The notes under the pieces are model-generated. The model was not told where the DNA came from. It did not search any database and worked only from the letters and a program-made list of their open reading frames with translations. Position numbers and translations under genes: made by a program. This document shows positions 34,254 through 43,674 of a DNA stretch of 64,000 bases, in pieces (the first letter of the stretch is position 1; the number at the start of each line of letters is the position of its first letter). Source of the stretch: Demequina pelophila (GTDB lineage Bacteria; Actinomycetota; Actinomycetes; Actinomycetales; Demequinaceae); assembly GCF_000971175.1 (NCBI RefSeq), contig NZ_BBLY01000007.1:1-64000 (forward strand), written 5' to 3'.

Positions 34254-37200
34254 GTGCACACTGACGCGTTCGCCTACACGCCGGCGATCGATCTGGAACC
34301 CGCGATGTTCGCGGACGGCCGGGTCGATCGACTCGTCGTGCTCGACACCGGGTTCGACGACGTACTGCAGGGCGTCGGCGAAGCACGGTGGCTCGGTGAC
34401 GCTGACTGCGAGCTTCCGGTCGGCTACTACACCTTCGGCGGGATCGAGAGCCCCTTAGCACTGTTCGTCCCGTTCGGGGGCGATCCCGGACACGGCACCG
34501 CCACGCCGGTGGGTGAACTGGAGGACGGCCACCCGCTTGTGGAGGCCTGGCGGTGGGCCGAGTCTTGGTGGGAACGGGCGAACCCCGTGAGCCTGCCGCG
34601 GTTCGAAGTGCGGCAGGCGTTGGTTCGGCGAGCCTCCGGCATCGAGGTCGTTCCTTCGCAGCGGCGCTTCTCCTACGGCAACTGGTCGTACAAGGTGACG
34701 GTTGAAGGGTCGACGCGCTGGGAGCCTGAATCGAGCCTCCAAGAGGCGGTGCGGGACGACGACCCGGTTCAGTGGGTCCAGCAACCGCCGGCCCCAATCG
34801 ACCGCTTCGCGGCTACCCTGACCCGTGCCAAGCTCAAGGGCCGGTTCGCGGACACGCTCTTCTCCTTCCGCGCGACACGCACGATCTTCCGGCCGTACCA
34901 GTTCAAGCCCGTAATGAAGCTGTTGCAGACCGGCAAGGACCGCCTGCTCATCGCCGACGAGGTCGGCCTGGGCAAGACCATCGAGGCGGGCCTGGTGTGG
35001 ACCGAGCTCGAGGCGCGAGGCCAGGCGGACCGCGCGCTCATCGTGTGCCCCTCTTCCCTACTCGGCAAGTGGATGCAGGAGATGGAGCAGCGCTTCAACT
35101 TCGAGCTCGAGGAACTCGACTCCCGGGGCCTCGAGAAGTTCCTGACGCGCTTCCGCGAGAACCGCCTGCCTCCACGCTTCCGCTACATCACGAGTCTCGA
35201 GCGCCTGCGCACGTGGGACGGACTCGACGTGCTCGCGGACGACCCGCCGGAGCTCGACCTCATCATCGTCGACGAGGCCCACGCGATGAGGAACACCGGC
35301 ACCCGCTCCTACGAACTGGGCTCGCAGCTGCAGTCGTGGAGCAACGCGCTGGTCTTCCTCACCGCGACACCCATCAACCTGCGCCAGACCGATCTCTACA
35401 ACCTCCTCGACCTGCTGGTGCCCGAGGACATGGGCGACGTCACCGACCTGCTCGAAAGGCTCGAGCCGAACCGGGCGCTCAACGCCGTCGGCAGGCTGCT
35501 GGCCGATCGGGATGCGACAGCACAGGAACGATGCGCCGCGCTCGATGACATGCCCCGATCGCGGTACAGCCACTACGTCCAGGCCCGCCCCGACTACGCC
35601 CGGCTCCGCGAGATCATCGGGCAGTCCTCGCTCGAGCCGAAGGACGTGGTCGAGGCGCGACGCCTGATCGCTGAGCTCAACACCCTCTCGACCGTGATCA
35701 CGCGCACCAAGAAGTCCGAGGTCCAGGAGGAGAAGCCCATCCGAGACCCACGGTGGGTGCGCGTGGAGTGGAGCGCCGAGGAGACTCGCTTCTACGACGA
35801 GTATCTGGAGTGGTGCCAGGCACGCGCGGATGTCGCCGGGATGCCAATCCAGTTCGCGATGCAGATGCCCCTGCGGCTCGCCAGCGCATGCCTCCCGATG
35901 GCCCGGCTCGCCGTCCTCGAATGGACTCCCGCGCTGTTCGAGGACGATGACGAAGCGGTGGAGTCGCTCGCGGAGTCGCGCCTGGTCGAGCCGCACCGAG
36001 CGCTCGTCGAGGCGGCGGAGGCCCTCGCCCCCGGCGTCGACACCAAGTTCGACAAGTTGCTTCCCCTGCTCGAGCAGATGGTCGCCGAGGGCCACCAGAC
36101 GCTCGTCTTCACGTTCTCCCGACCGACCATCCGCTACCTGCGGCAACGGCTCGGCTCCCGATTCCGGGTCGCGGAGCTTCACGGCGGCGTGGACCGCGAG
36201 GGTCGCCGGCGCGTCATGGCGGACTTCCGCGCCGGCCTGTACGACATCGTGATCGCCAACCGCGTCGCGAGCGAAGGCCTGGACTTCGAGTTCTGCTCCA
36301 CGCTCATCAACTACGACCTCCCGTGGAACCCCATGGAGATCGAGCAGCGCATCGGCCGCATCGACCGCATCGGCCAGAAGTCTTCCAAGCTGCTGGTCGC
36401 GAGCTTCCACAACGACGCCACCATCGATGAGCCGATCCTGCATCGGGTGCTCGACCGGATCGAGATCTTCGAGGACTCGATCGGCGCGCTCGAACCGATC
36501 GTCAACCGCGAGATGCGCAACCTGCAGGGTGCGTTCGACTTCCGCCTCGACACCCGGGAGCGGCTGCAGAAGGCGGATCAGTTCGCGAACGCCGTCGAGG
36601 AGAACAGGGCCGGCCTCGCCGACGTCGCCGACGCCGCGACCGCGCTCATGGTCGGCAACGACGTCGACGTCAGCGGCCTCGAGGACACGCTCGAGAAGAC
36701 CGGGAAGTACATCGGCCAAAGCGAGCTCGCGCACCTGATCGCCGACTGGGCCGCGATCGAGGACGCGCCCGGTGTGACCGTCGCCCCCGACGGCGGCACC
36801 GTCGCGGTGCGCGGCAACGCCGAGATGGCGCGCCGGGTCGAGGCGCTGTCCACCTCGCGTCGGCGCTCACGTGCGGAGGTCGAGCCCTACATCGCTTCGC
36901 TGCGTTCCGGCGTCGAGCTGCACTTCGCGCTCGACCAGGAGCTCGCCCGCACCGGCCGCTTCGACCTCCTGACCGCGACCAACCCGCTGGTGATGGCTGC
37001 GACGGAGGTGCCCGGACACCGTGAGGTCCGCTTCACCCATGCCCGGGCCCGGCGCCACGACGACACGGTCCCCACCGGCACCTACGTGGTCGCGCTCGCG
37101 CGGGCCACCCTGCGTCCCCGAGACGAGTCCGAGCTGTGGGCGACGGCCGTCGCTCCGTCGGGCCGGATCGACGCCGGTCCCGTCTCCGACGCGCTGCTCG

Positions 37201-37586
37201 CGGCCCTCGCGCGCGGTGAGCTCGAGGAGCCCGTGCAGGCGCTCGACACGAGCCGGCTACCGCGGCTCACCCAGCGCGCGTTGGACTCGCTCCTCGCGCG
37301 CCACGTCACGGAGGGCGAACGCGTGGCGCGCGAGCACGCGGCCACGTCCGCGCTGCGCCGCGAGACGTTGGAGCAGCAGCACGCCAGGCGTCTCGCATCG
37401 TTCGACCAGCGGATCGCCACCACCTTGAAGAAGTACCCCGACCCTAAGAAGGTGCGCGGCTTCGAAGGCATGCGCCGCAAGGCCATCGCGCGGCATGCCG
37501 ATCTGCTCCACCGGCTCGACGCCGAAGCCACCCCGACCATCGAATTCGAACCCATCGCCGTGTGCGTCATGGAGGTAGTCCCGTGA
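34254..37586 (+). CDS. SNF2-family helicase of the DrmD type
   Basis: An SNF2-type ATPase of about 1110 residues. The N-terminal 200 residues are a mixed, Trp-rich domain without a recognised family. Walker A ADEVGLGKTIEAGL lies at about 234-247, DEAH (VDEAHAMRNTG) at about 338-348 and TATPINLRQ near 370. The C-terminal helicase half ends with ASEGLDFEF, then EQRIGRIDRIGQ near 695-706. The last 400 residues are helical. GTG 34254 is preferred, with GAGAGG ten bases upstream. It is co-translated with the HelD-like gene (four-base overlap). Proteins of this type occur in DISARM-like and other phage-defence loci; no methylase is adjacent here. Enzyme class is firm; system identity is open. Confidence 0.88.
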   Translation: MHTDAFAYTPAIDLEPAMFADGRVDRLVVLDTGFDDVLQGVGEARWLGDADCELPVGYYTFGGIESPLALFVPFGGDPGHGTATPVGELEDGHPLVEAWRWAESWWERANPVSLPRFEVRQALVRRASGIEVVPSQRRFSYGNWSYKVTVEGSTRWEPESSLQEAVRDDDPVQWVQQPPAPIDRFAATLTRAKLKGRFADTLFSFRATRTIFRPYQFKPVMKLLQTGKDRLLIADEVGLGKTIEAGLVWTELEARGQADRALIVCPSSLLGKWMQEMEQRFNFELEELDSRGLEKFLTRFRENRLPPRFRYITSLERLRTWDGLDVLADDPPELDLIIVDEAHAMRNTGTRSYELGSQLQSWSNALVFLTATPINLRQTDLYNLLDLLVPEDMGDVTDLLERLEPNRALNAVGRLLADRDATAQERCAALDDMPRSRYSHYVQARPDYARLREIIGQSSLEPKDVVEARRLIAELNTLSTVITRTKKSEVQEEKPIRDPRWVRVEWSAEETRFYDEYLEWCQARADVAGMPIQFAMQMPLRLASACLPMARLAVLEWTPALFEDDDEAVESLAESRLVEPHRALVEAAEALAPGVDTKFDKLLPLLEQMVAEGHQTLVFTFSRPTIRYLRQRLGSRFRVAELHGGVDREGRRRVMADFRAGLYDIVIANRVASEGLDFEFCSTLINYDLPWNPMEIEQRIGRIDRIGQKSSKLLVASFHNDATIDEPILHRVLDRIEIFEDSIGALEPIVNREMRNLQGAFDFRLDTRERLQKADQFANAVEENRAGLADVADAATALMVGNDVDVSGLEDTLEKTGKYIGQSELAHLIADWAAIEDAPGVTVAPDGGTVAVRGNAEMARRVEALSTSRRRSRAEVEPYIASLRSGVELHFALDQELARTGRFDLLTATNPLVMAATEVPGHREVRFTHARARRHDDTVPTGTYVVALARATLRPRDESELWATAVAPSGRIDAGPVSDALLAALARGELEEPVQALDTSRLPRLTQRALDSLLARHVTEGERVAREHAATSALRRETLEQQHARRLASFDQRIATTLKKYPDPKKVRGFEGMRRKAIARHADLLHRLDAEATPTIEFEPIAVCVMEVVP

Positions 37587-39547
37587 ACAAGGACCAGGTG
37601 GTCGCGCACGAGCGCGCACGCGAAGCCCTGTACCGGCGCGAGGTGAAGGAGAAGCACGATCGCCCGGTGGACTTCGCACGTCCCCGCAATCTCGAATGGC
37701 ACCGGCGCGGGCTGCGCGAGGCGGCGCCCGCGCCGTTCGGGCTGTTCGCCGGCCGCGTCGCGCTGCGGGGCGAGCATGAGCACGTGCCGCACGGCGAGTT
37801 CTACATCGGCACCGCACACCTGGACCACCCCGACTACACGGTATTCAGCTGGGCCGCGCCCGTGGCCGCGACGTTCTTCCACTCCCACGGGCATCACCTC
37901 TGCGACCACGTCGTGGGCAAGCGGACGTTCGACCACGACGATCGCCAACAGATCTCGGACTACGAGGACTCTCGGCACGCCGATGACGCCCCCTGGCCGC
38001 TCTTTCAGGCGCGCGGACTCGCGGTACCGAAGGCTCCCGGGTCGCAGATGCCGGGAGCGGGGCGCATGCCGGTGTTCCCGGCCGGCCGTGCCAGCGACAC
38101 ACCCGAGCCCGAGCCGGCGGGCGGGGAGAGCGAGCGGCCCACGCGGCAGCGGCCCCGCCGACGCGACCTCCGCGGCGGCGAGATCCTGCGCAAGCGGCTC
38201 CAGAGGCCCCGGACCGACGGACTTGCGCCGGTGCTCGCCACGCTCCAGCCAGAGCAGTACAACCTCGCCTCCTGGACTGCGGGCGAGCACCTGATCGTCG
38301 AGGGCCACCCGGGCACCGGCAAGACCGTGATCGCAGTGCATCGCGCCGCCTATCTCACGTCGCCCGAGTACAACGCGGACGCGGCCGACGGGGCGAAGGT
38401 AGACAAGTTGCTCATCGTGGGACCGACCGACGAGTACGTCGACCACGTGACGGGAGCAATCTCACACCTCACCGGAGGCTCGGCGTCGGTCACCGCGTTC
38501 TCCCTGCGCCGCATCATCGCGATCGCCGCCGGGCTGCTCGAGGTGCCCGAGGGCAAGGCCATCACTCGACCCGAGGACGGGTCGTACGACCTCTGGTTCC
38601 TCGCCGAGCGCGCGGTCGACGTGCTGCGGCTCCGGAAGGGGCTGGTGCCCAAGCGGTCCACCCTCATCAAGGCGGCCTACAGCCTGCTGCGGGCCAACGG
38701 CGAGCAGGGTCAGGTCATCACGACCGACCCGCACTGGCGCGAGTACCTTGCGTCTCTGCCGCCCTATGAGAAGGCACGGACCATGCGCAACCACGCGCCG
38801 CTGATCGCCTGCCTGGGGCTTCACGTCGGCAGGCCCGACGAGCTGCCGACGTTCGATCACGTGGTGGTCGACGAGGCGCAGGACGTCATGGCAGTCGAGT
38901 GGGCGATGATCGACGCCCTCAACCCCGCCGAGCACTGGACCCTGCTCGGTGACATGCACCAGCGGCGCTCGGACGCCGCCTTGCCGTCGTGGCAGGACGT
39001 CGCCGAGAAACTGTCGATCCTGGACGCGTCGGGGCGCGCGCCGGTGGTGACCATCAGCAACGGGTACCGGTCGACCGCCACCATCATGGAGTACGCCAAC
39101 CGGCTCCTGCGGCACGCGGATCGCGAGCTCGAATCAATCCAGACCGACGGACCGCCCGTCGGGGTCGTCACGAGCAGCGAGTCCGCGCTCCACGAGAACG
39201 CCGTGGCACAGGCCTCGGACCTGTCCCGCACCTACCGGGACGGGACGGTCGCGATCATAGGGGTGGAGGGCCCCGCCACCGAGGTGGTGCTGCGTCAGCG
39301 CAACTGGACCAAGGATCCGCACCTGCGCTACCGCTGGCACCTCGACGGCCGCACGCTCGACCTGGTCCATCCGGACCACGCGCGCGGCCTCGAGTGGGAC
39401 GCCGTGGTCGTGGTCGAGCCGTCGCGCTTCCCGGAGAACTTCCGCCGGCACGGTCTGCTCTACACCAGCCTCACGCGAGCCAACCGCGAGCTGCGCATCG
39501 TCCACGCGCGCAAGCTCCCTGCCGCGCTCGGCGACTCCTCGACCTGA
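37583..39547 (+). CDS. HelD-like UvrD-superfamily helicase
   Basis: A 654-residue superfamily-I ATPase. Residues about 70-130 resemble the HelD N-terminal region (GEFYIGTAHL, then FSWAAPVAATFF). A Pro/Arg-rich linker (about 150-205) leads to Walker A GHPGTGKTVIAV (about 241-252) and motif II VVDEAQDVMAVEW (about 427-439). The C-terminal half has YRSTATIMEYANR and LYTSLTRA. The long N-terminal coiled coil that HelD inserts into RNA polymerase is absent or very short, so a DNA-directed role is as likely. GTG 37583 is chosen: GGAGG sits seven bases upstream and it overlaps the SNF2 stop. The pair probably works as one unit. Confidence 0.87.
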   Translation: MNKDQVVAHERAREALYRREVKEKHDRPVDFARPRNLEWHRRGLREAAPAPFGLFAGRVALRGEHEHVPHGEFYIGTAHLDHPDYTVFSWAAPVAATFFHSHGHHLCDHVVGKRTFDHDDRQQISDYEDSRHADDAPWPLFQARGLAVPKAPGSQMPGAGRMPVFPAGRASDTPEPEPAGGESERPTRQRPRRRDLRGGEILRKRLQRPRTDGLAPVLATLQPEQYNLASWTAGEHLIVEGHPGTGKTVIAVHRAAYLTSPEYNADAADGAKVDKLLIVGPTDEYVDHVTGAISHLTGGSASVTAFSLRRIIAIAAGLLEVPEGKAITRPEDGSYDLWFLAERAVDVLRLRKGLVPKRSTLIKAAYSLLRANGEQGQVITTDPHWREYLASLPPYEKARTMRNHAPLIACLGLHVGRPDELPTFDHVVVDEAQDVMAVEWAMIDALNPAEHWTLLGDMHQRRSDAALPSWQDVAEKLSILDASGRAPVVTISNGYRSTATIMEYANRLLRHADRELESIQTDGPPVGVVTSSESALHENAVAQASDLSRTYRDGTVAIIGVEGPATEVVLRQRNWTKDPHLRYRWHLDGRTLDLVHPDHARGLEWDAVVVVEPSRFPENFRRHGLLYTSLTRANRELRIVHARKLPAALGDSST

Positions 39548-39549
39548 CA

Positions 39550-39593
39550 CGGCGGCGGGAAGGGTTTCACTCTCGAGTCCCTTCCCGCTGCCG
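39550..39593. terminator. 15-bp hairpin between convergent genes
   Basis: Arms 39550-39564 and 39579-39593 pair over 15 positions with one G-U wobble (core GCGGGAAGGG with CCCTTCCCGC) around a 14-base loop. It starts two bases after the HelD-like stop and lies beyond the convergent DUF262 gene, so it could serve both. Confidence 0.65.
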
Positions 39594-39600
39594 TCGCCAG

Positions 39601-39638
39601 CGAGGTGTGTGGGCGCGTCAGCGCGCCCGCGCACCTCG
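39601..39638 (-). terminator. 17-bp hairpin with DUF262 stop codon in its loop
   Basis: Arms 39601-39617 and 39622-39638 pair over 17 positions with two G-U wobbles. The 4-base loop TCAG contains the complete minus-strand stop codon (39618-39620). The last codons of the DUF262 gene form one arm. Confidence 0.65.
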
Positions 39639-41426
39639 TCGCATGTTGGCCTGGGCCCACGCGACGAAGGGCTCGACACGGTCCGTGCGGGGGTCGACGG
39701 ACCAGATGAGCCCGAACATCTCGGCGAGCCAGGCGTTGCGCATCTCGATGGTGAAGTGCGCCCACTCCGGAACATCGGCGAGGTCACGGGTGATGAGAGG
39801 CTTGGCCGTCGCGAAACGCGCCCGCTTCTCCGCGAACGGCGTGTCCTTTGTCTTGGTGTGGCGGCTGGTGACGAGCGTCTTGTTGCCCACCGCGGTCACG
39901 ATGGCCTGGTAGCCGTCGTACTCCTCGCCGTCGGGTCCGAAGACCTCGGCCCGCCACGCAGGCGTCACGCGCTCGGGCGCGACCTGCTCGATGAACAGCT
40001 TCTTCGGGTCGAAGGGCACAACGTCCTCGCCGACGCGCTGGGCGAGCGCGCGCTCGATTCCGTGAAGAATCGCGCGAGGCTGGGCGACGCCGCTGCCACG
40101 CTCGCGCATGTAGGTCTGCGCGTCGAAGTCGAAGGTCGCGAGGCCTCGCAGCGCCTGGACGGCTGCCGCGGCGTGGTGGCTGTCGCGAAGCGCCACCGCG
40201 ACCTCCTGGAATCGAGTCTCGAGCTCCTGGGCGTTGCGGCCGGCCATGAACCAGCGGACGGTGAGCACGTTGCACAGACGCACCAGCTCGGCGCGGTCCT
40301 CGGACGCGATCGCGACGTTGTCGCTCAGCGCGGCCAGCGCCATCACGCGGTACGAGTCGGCCAGGGTCGCGAGGACCTGAAGGTGGTACTCGGTGTCGCC
40401 GCCCATCGCCGGGGTGAGAAGGTCGCCGTAGACACTGGCCTCGTCGCATAGGTCCTGCCAGAAGGCGAGGGCGTTGGCGCGCGCGACCAGCGGATCGTCG
40501 TCGGCGATCCGGCGCTCGACCATGGTCGGCACTGCCTTCTTCTGGACCTTCTCAGGGCTGGTCGACACGAGGTAGTGGCGGAGGTACTGGTCGACGGCCG
40601 CCGTGCCGACCTCCCTGTTCAGGTCCTCCCACTGCTGCAGGAGCGTGACGTGCTCGTCCTGCGCCTGCGCCTCGGGCAGGTCTTTGGTGATGTGCTGAAG
40701 CACGGTGCCACGCACGATGTCGGCGGGGCCGAGCGGCAGACCACGGTTGTTGAGCGTCATGAAGACCTCGAGCGACTCCGCCAGCGCCGACGTGCTGATG
40801 CATAGCACGAGCAGGTTGTTACGCAGCGCGTCGAACAGCGTGGCAATGCGCTGAAGCCGCTCGGCGTCGGTGGCTCGGTATTCGAGGTCCTCACGGACCA
40901 GCTTCTGGAGGCGGTAGTAGCCCCGGCGAAGCGCCAGGGTGAGCGAGATGCCCGACCGAGGCATCGGTCGACGGTCCCTGGGAGACGCGTGCACGTGCTC
41001 CTCGAACATGGTCCGGAGCATCGGGTTGGTCTTGAAACGAGAGTCGGCGCTGTCGTGGCTTGCGTAGATGAAGTCCTCGATCTGGCTGAGGACGTCGCGT
41101 GGGCGCCCGCCGGGACGCACCGGGTCGAGAACCGCCGAGGGAAGCGCGGTCGCCTCGTCGCGCAGACGCGAGGCCAGCATGAACAGGGTGGTCAGCCGCT
41201 GCTGCCCATCGACCACGGCGCAGTGTTTCTCGTCCTCGGTGTCCTGAAGGATGAGCGTGCCGACGAAGTGACGCTGTCCCGTCTCCGCCGTGCCGACGAG
41301 GTCCTCGAACAGCTCGTCGATCTGGGCATTGCCCCATGCGTAGTTGCGCTGGTACTCGGCAACCTCGATCTGCGCGTATCGCGCGATCGCGTCTCCGAGT
41401 CCCTCGACCTTGCCGCTTGCGAGCAT
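39618..41426 (-). CDS. DUF262 protein with degenerate DUF1524 domain
   Basis: A 602-residue protein. The DUF262 part is intact: EVAEYQRNYAWGNAQIDELF (residues about 21-40) and VVDGQQRLTTLF (about 71-82). The C-terminal DUF1524 region keeps its overall order (residues about 468-575, with GNKTLV, FAEKR and a final W-x-x-E-M-F) but has lost the catalytic signature. The usual I-E-H-I-x-P reads IEQVAP, and the conserved Asn of the GN-x-T-L segment's downstream partner is missing. DUF262/DUF1524 proteins are GmrSD-type nucleases; this one may bind or hydrolyse nucleotide without cutting DNA. It faces the SNF2-HelD pair and follows, on the same strand, the membrane/HhH gene. Confidence 0.88.
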   Translation of the reverse strand: MLASGKVEGLGDAIARYAQIEVAEYQRNYAWGNAQIDELFEDLVGTAETGQRHFVGTLILQDTEDEKHCAVVDGQQRLTTLFMLASRLRDEATALPSAVLDPVRPGGRPRDVLSQIEDFIYASHDSADSRFKTNPMLRTMFEEHVHASPRDRRPMPRSGISLTLALRRGYYRLQKLVREDLEYRATDAERLQRIATLFDALRNNLLVLCISTSALAESLEVFMTLNNRGLPLGPADIVRGTVLQHITKDLPEAQAQDEHVTLLQQWEDLNREVGTAAVDQYLRHYLVSTSPEKVQKKAVPTMVERRIADDDPLVARANALAFWQDLCDEASVYGDLLTPAMGGDTEYHLQVLATLADSYRVMALAALSDNVAIASEDRAELVRLCNVLTVRWFMAGRNAQELETRFQEVAVALRDSHHAAAAVQALRGLATFDFDAQTYMRERGSGVAQPRAILHGIERALAQRVGEDVVPFDPKKLFIEQVAPERVTPAWRAEVFGPDGEEYDGYQAIVTAVGNKTLVTSRHTKTKDTPFAEKRARFATAKPLITRDLADVPEWAHFTIEMRNAWLAEMFGLIWSVDPRTDRVEPFVAWAQANMRRGARAR

Positions 41427-41499
41427 GTGCTGGAGTTCCCCTCAGGTGGTGGTGTGGCGTGCGAGTGTGATCGTGCGGGTGGGGACTGACATCGGGCCG

Positions 41500-41515
41500 T
41501 CGGCGGCTACGCCGA
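41500..41515 (-). terminator. Hairpin with stop codon in its loop
   Basis: TCGGCG (41500-41505) pairs with CGCCGA (41510-41515). The loop GCTA contains the minus-strand TAG stop of the membrane/HhH gene (41507-41509). Confidence 0.45.
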
Positions 41516-42445
41516 GAACCGGAGGGACCGGGTGAGACGTGCATCCTCGTCGTCCGAGAGGTCTACGGCGGTCCTGACCTCGGCCATCGACCCGTAGTCG
41601 CCGCGCACGTACTTCATGGTCACCAGGAACCGCGCGAGTTCGGGGTCGATGTCGGCGTGCTCGGCGAGCTGGCCCGCGGTGGTCTGGTTGATGTTGATGG
41701 TGCCGTCGTCTCGCGGCGCGGGCGGTTCCGGCAGCGGGCCGTCGAACTCGTCGGACGGCCGGGGTGAGGTGCGCACCGGCTGCGCGGGCGTGGACGGACC
41801 CTCTGTCGGCACGCTCGCAGGCCGCCGTACGGCGAGCTCAGGTTCGGGCGCCGCCGCGGCGGGCGACGGTGCGGGTGCCTCTTCAGTCGGCGGCACCACG
41901 CTCGGGGCGGGCGCGCCGGGTGCTGGAACGGGAACCGCAGGCACCGGAACCACAGGGGCGGCGAGCACAGCGGGGGCCGGCGGGGTGCTTTCATGCCGAC
42001 CCGCAGGTGGCGGGCCATAGGCCGGTGACGCCGCGAGCGGCGGTGCACCGGCGGTAGTCGGCGGGGCCGGCGCAGCTGCGTTTTGTCTCTGAGCGAGCCT
42101 CTCGGCGAGCTCAGCCAGGTAGCGCCCATTCATCACGGTCGATTGGATCACCGGGCCGAACCAGAAGGCGAGAAACAGGGCTGCACCCAACGGCACGAGG
42201 CCCGCCCCCGTCGTCAACATCGCGCACCAGAAGACGGCGATCCATATGCCACCGAAGAGGAAGTACTTGGGCTTTGCCGTTCGGATACCAGCCACCAGGA
42301 ACCCGAGCCAGTTCAGGAGTCCAAGGCTGAACAGGGACGGGAAGATCCACCACGAGTTCCTCAGACGCCACGCGCGGTTGCTCAGCCTCGCTCGCGCCTC
42401 ATGCGAGAACTCGTCGGGCAGTGGCGACGGCGCCGTTGCAGTCAT
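41507..42445 (-). CDS. Membrane protein with C-terminal helix-hairpin-helix domain
   Basis: A 312-residue protein. Two or three hydrophobic helices lie at about residues 33-105 (WWIFPSLFSLGLLNWLGFLV, FLFGGIWIAVFWCAMLTTGA and a third after it). A long Pro/Ala-rich linker (about 125-245) follows. A ComEA-like helix-hairpin-helix sits at about 250-310 (TININQTTAGQLAEHADI, then GDYGSMAEVRTA). ATG 42445 has GAGG six bases upstream. This layout places the HhH domain at the end of a flexible tether from the membrane. HhH tails of this type appear in DNA-binding and competence proteins, but here the short domain may simply be a protein-interaction element. Function unknown. Confidence 0.82.
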   Translation of the reverse strand: MTATAPSPLPDEFSHEARARLSNRAWRLRNSWWIFPSLFSLGLLNWLGFLVAGIRTAKPKYFLFGGIWIAVFWCAMLTTGAGLVPLGAALFLAFWFGPVIQSTVMNGRYLAELAERLAQRQNAAAPAPPTTAGAPPLAASPAYGPPPAGRHESTPPAPAVLAAPVVPVPAVPVPAPGAPAPSVVPPTEEAPAPSPAAAAPEPELAVRRPASVPTEGPSTPAQPVRTSPRPSDEFDGPLPEPPAPRDDGTININQTTAGQLAEHADIDPELARFLVTMKYVRGDYGSMAEVRTAVDLSDDEDARLTRSLRFSA

Positions 42446-42558
42446 GGGTACCTCAAGGTGGACGGAAGAAACGTGGCACCTAGGGTACCGGCCGGGCGAG
42501 CCTTCGAGACCCGTCCGACGTCCCGGCGCGGACCGAGACGTTCTCGATGAGCCGCTGC

Positions 42559-43608
42559 TCACGGCAGGTACTCGAGCACGGCTCCGTTCGTGTGCGCGAT
42601 CAGGCTGCCATGCAACAGCTCCCGCGGAGGACACTCCCCCGCACGGTCGAGTTGGATGCGCGTGCCGTCGGTCAGTGGCCCGTCGACCCAGACGATGCGG
42701 CCGTAGGGAGTATCGACCGCGCCCACGCGGTCCGTGCGACGCGAATGCACGTCGGGTAGCGCGATCTCGGCGACCACCAGCGAATGGTCACTGAGCGGCG
42801 CGTCGCCCGTGCGGACGTCGTGGTCGTATCGCACGCTGAGCGCCCGGACGGGCGGCGAGACCAGAGTGTGGTCGAAGCATCGAGCCGCGCCGCCGCGCAC
42901 GACGTGCGTCGGCTCGGGCTCGACCCCCGCCTGCCTCGTCGCAGGCCGGCCGGGCCACCGGGCCTGGGCGACCGCCGCATCGTCCCCCAGCAGGCTCTCG
43001 ACGGCCGCCTGCCACCGGGCACGCGAGTCCGTCTCGCCGAACCTGTCGGTCCAGTCGCCGGTCACCGTGCCGTCGGGGAGCGCGCGGAACGACTGGAGCG
43101 TCGGTACGAACGTGCGTGGCTCGTTGAAGTCGCCGACGACGATGCATGGGCCGGGCACGGCGAGGAGGCCCTCGTGGAGCGCCTCGAGGGTCCTGACCTT
43201 GTCCCAGCCATTGCCGGCCGCGTTCGGGGCGTGCACGGAGACAACCCGGACGGCATGACCGGGCACCTCGACGTCGGCCGCGGCGATCAGTTGAGGCCAT
43301 GGCGCCTCGACGGGCCGGGCGACCGGCGCAAGCGGCCACCTGCTCGCGATGACGTTGCCGTACCGCTTGCGGCGGTCACGTCGGATATGGTCCGCGGCGC
43401 CGTGCCCGCTGAAGTGCGCGAACGGGAGCCCCGCGCGGGTCAGGTGTGCGGAGAGCCGCTCGAAGGTCGCGCCGCGACTTGAGACCTCCTGCAGCGCGAC
43501 CACGTCCGGCGCGTGTGCGGCGAGAGCATCGGCGATCGCCGCCAGCCGCTCGTCGCTTGCGCCGCGGATCGCCTGGATGTTCCAGGAGGCGATCGTGTAC
43601 GCGGTCAC
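42559..43608 (-). CDS. Endonuclease/exonuclease/phosphatase (EEP) family hydrolase
   Basis: A 349-residue protein of the DNase I/exonuclease III-like EEP superfamily, which cleaves phosphodiester or phosphate esters with metal help. Hallmark motifs are present: SWNIQ (residues 8-12), LQEVS with E41, GDFNEP (about 168-173) and the C-terminal LSDHSLV (about 278). A further about 60-residue tail follows the catalytic domain and has no known match. The start is GTG 43608. No signal peptide is seen, so the enzyme is cytoplasmic. It is divergent from the Mrr gene by only 66 bases. It could act on phage or cellular nucleic acid or on a small phosphoester; the substrate cannot be told from sequence. 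Confidence 0.88.
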   Translation of the reverse strand: MTAYTIASWNIQAIRGASDERLAAIADALAAHAPDVVALQEVSSRGATFERLSAHLTRAGLPFAHFSGHGAADHIRRDRRKRYGNVIASRWPLAPVARPVEAPWPQLIAAADVEVPGHAVRVVSVHAPNAAGNGWDKVRTLEALHEGLLAVPGPCIVVGDFNEPRTFVPTLQSFRALPDGTVTGDWTDRFGETDSRARWQAAVESLLGDDAAVAQARWPGRPATRQAGVEPEPTHVVRGGAARCFDHTLVSPPVRALSVRYDHDVRTGDAPLSDHSLVVAEIALPDVHSRRTDRVGAVDTPYGRIVWVDGPLTDGTRIQLDRAGECPPRELLHGSLIAHTNGAVLEYLP

Positions 43609-43674
43609 AAGGACGACGGTAGTCGGGGTCTCGGACCCGCCGGACCGTGCTGTCGCGGCGATAGCATCGCTCCC

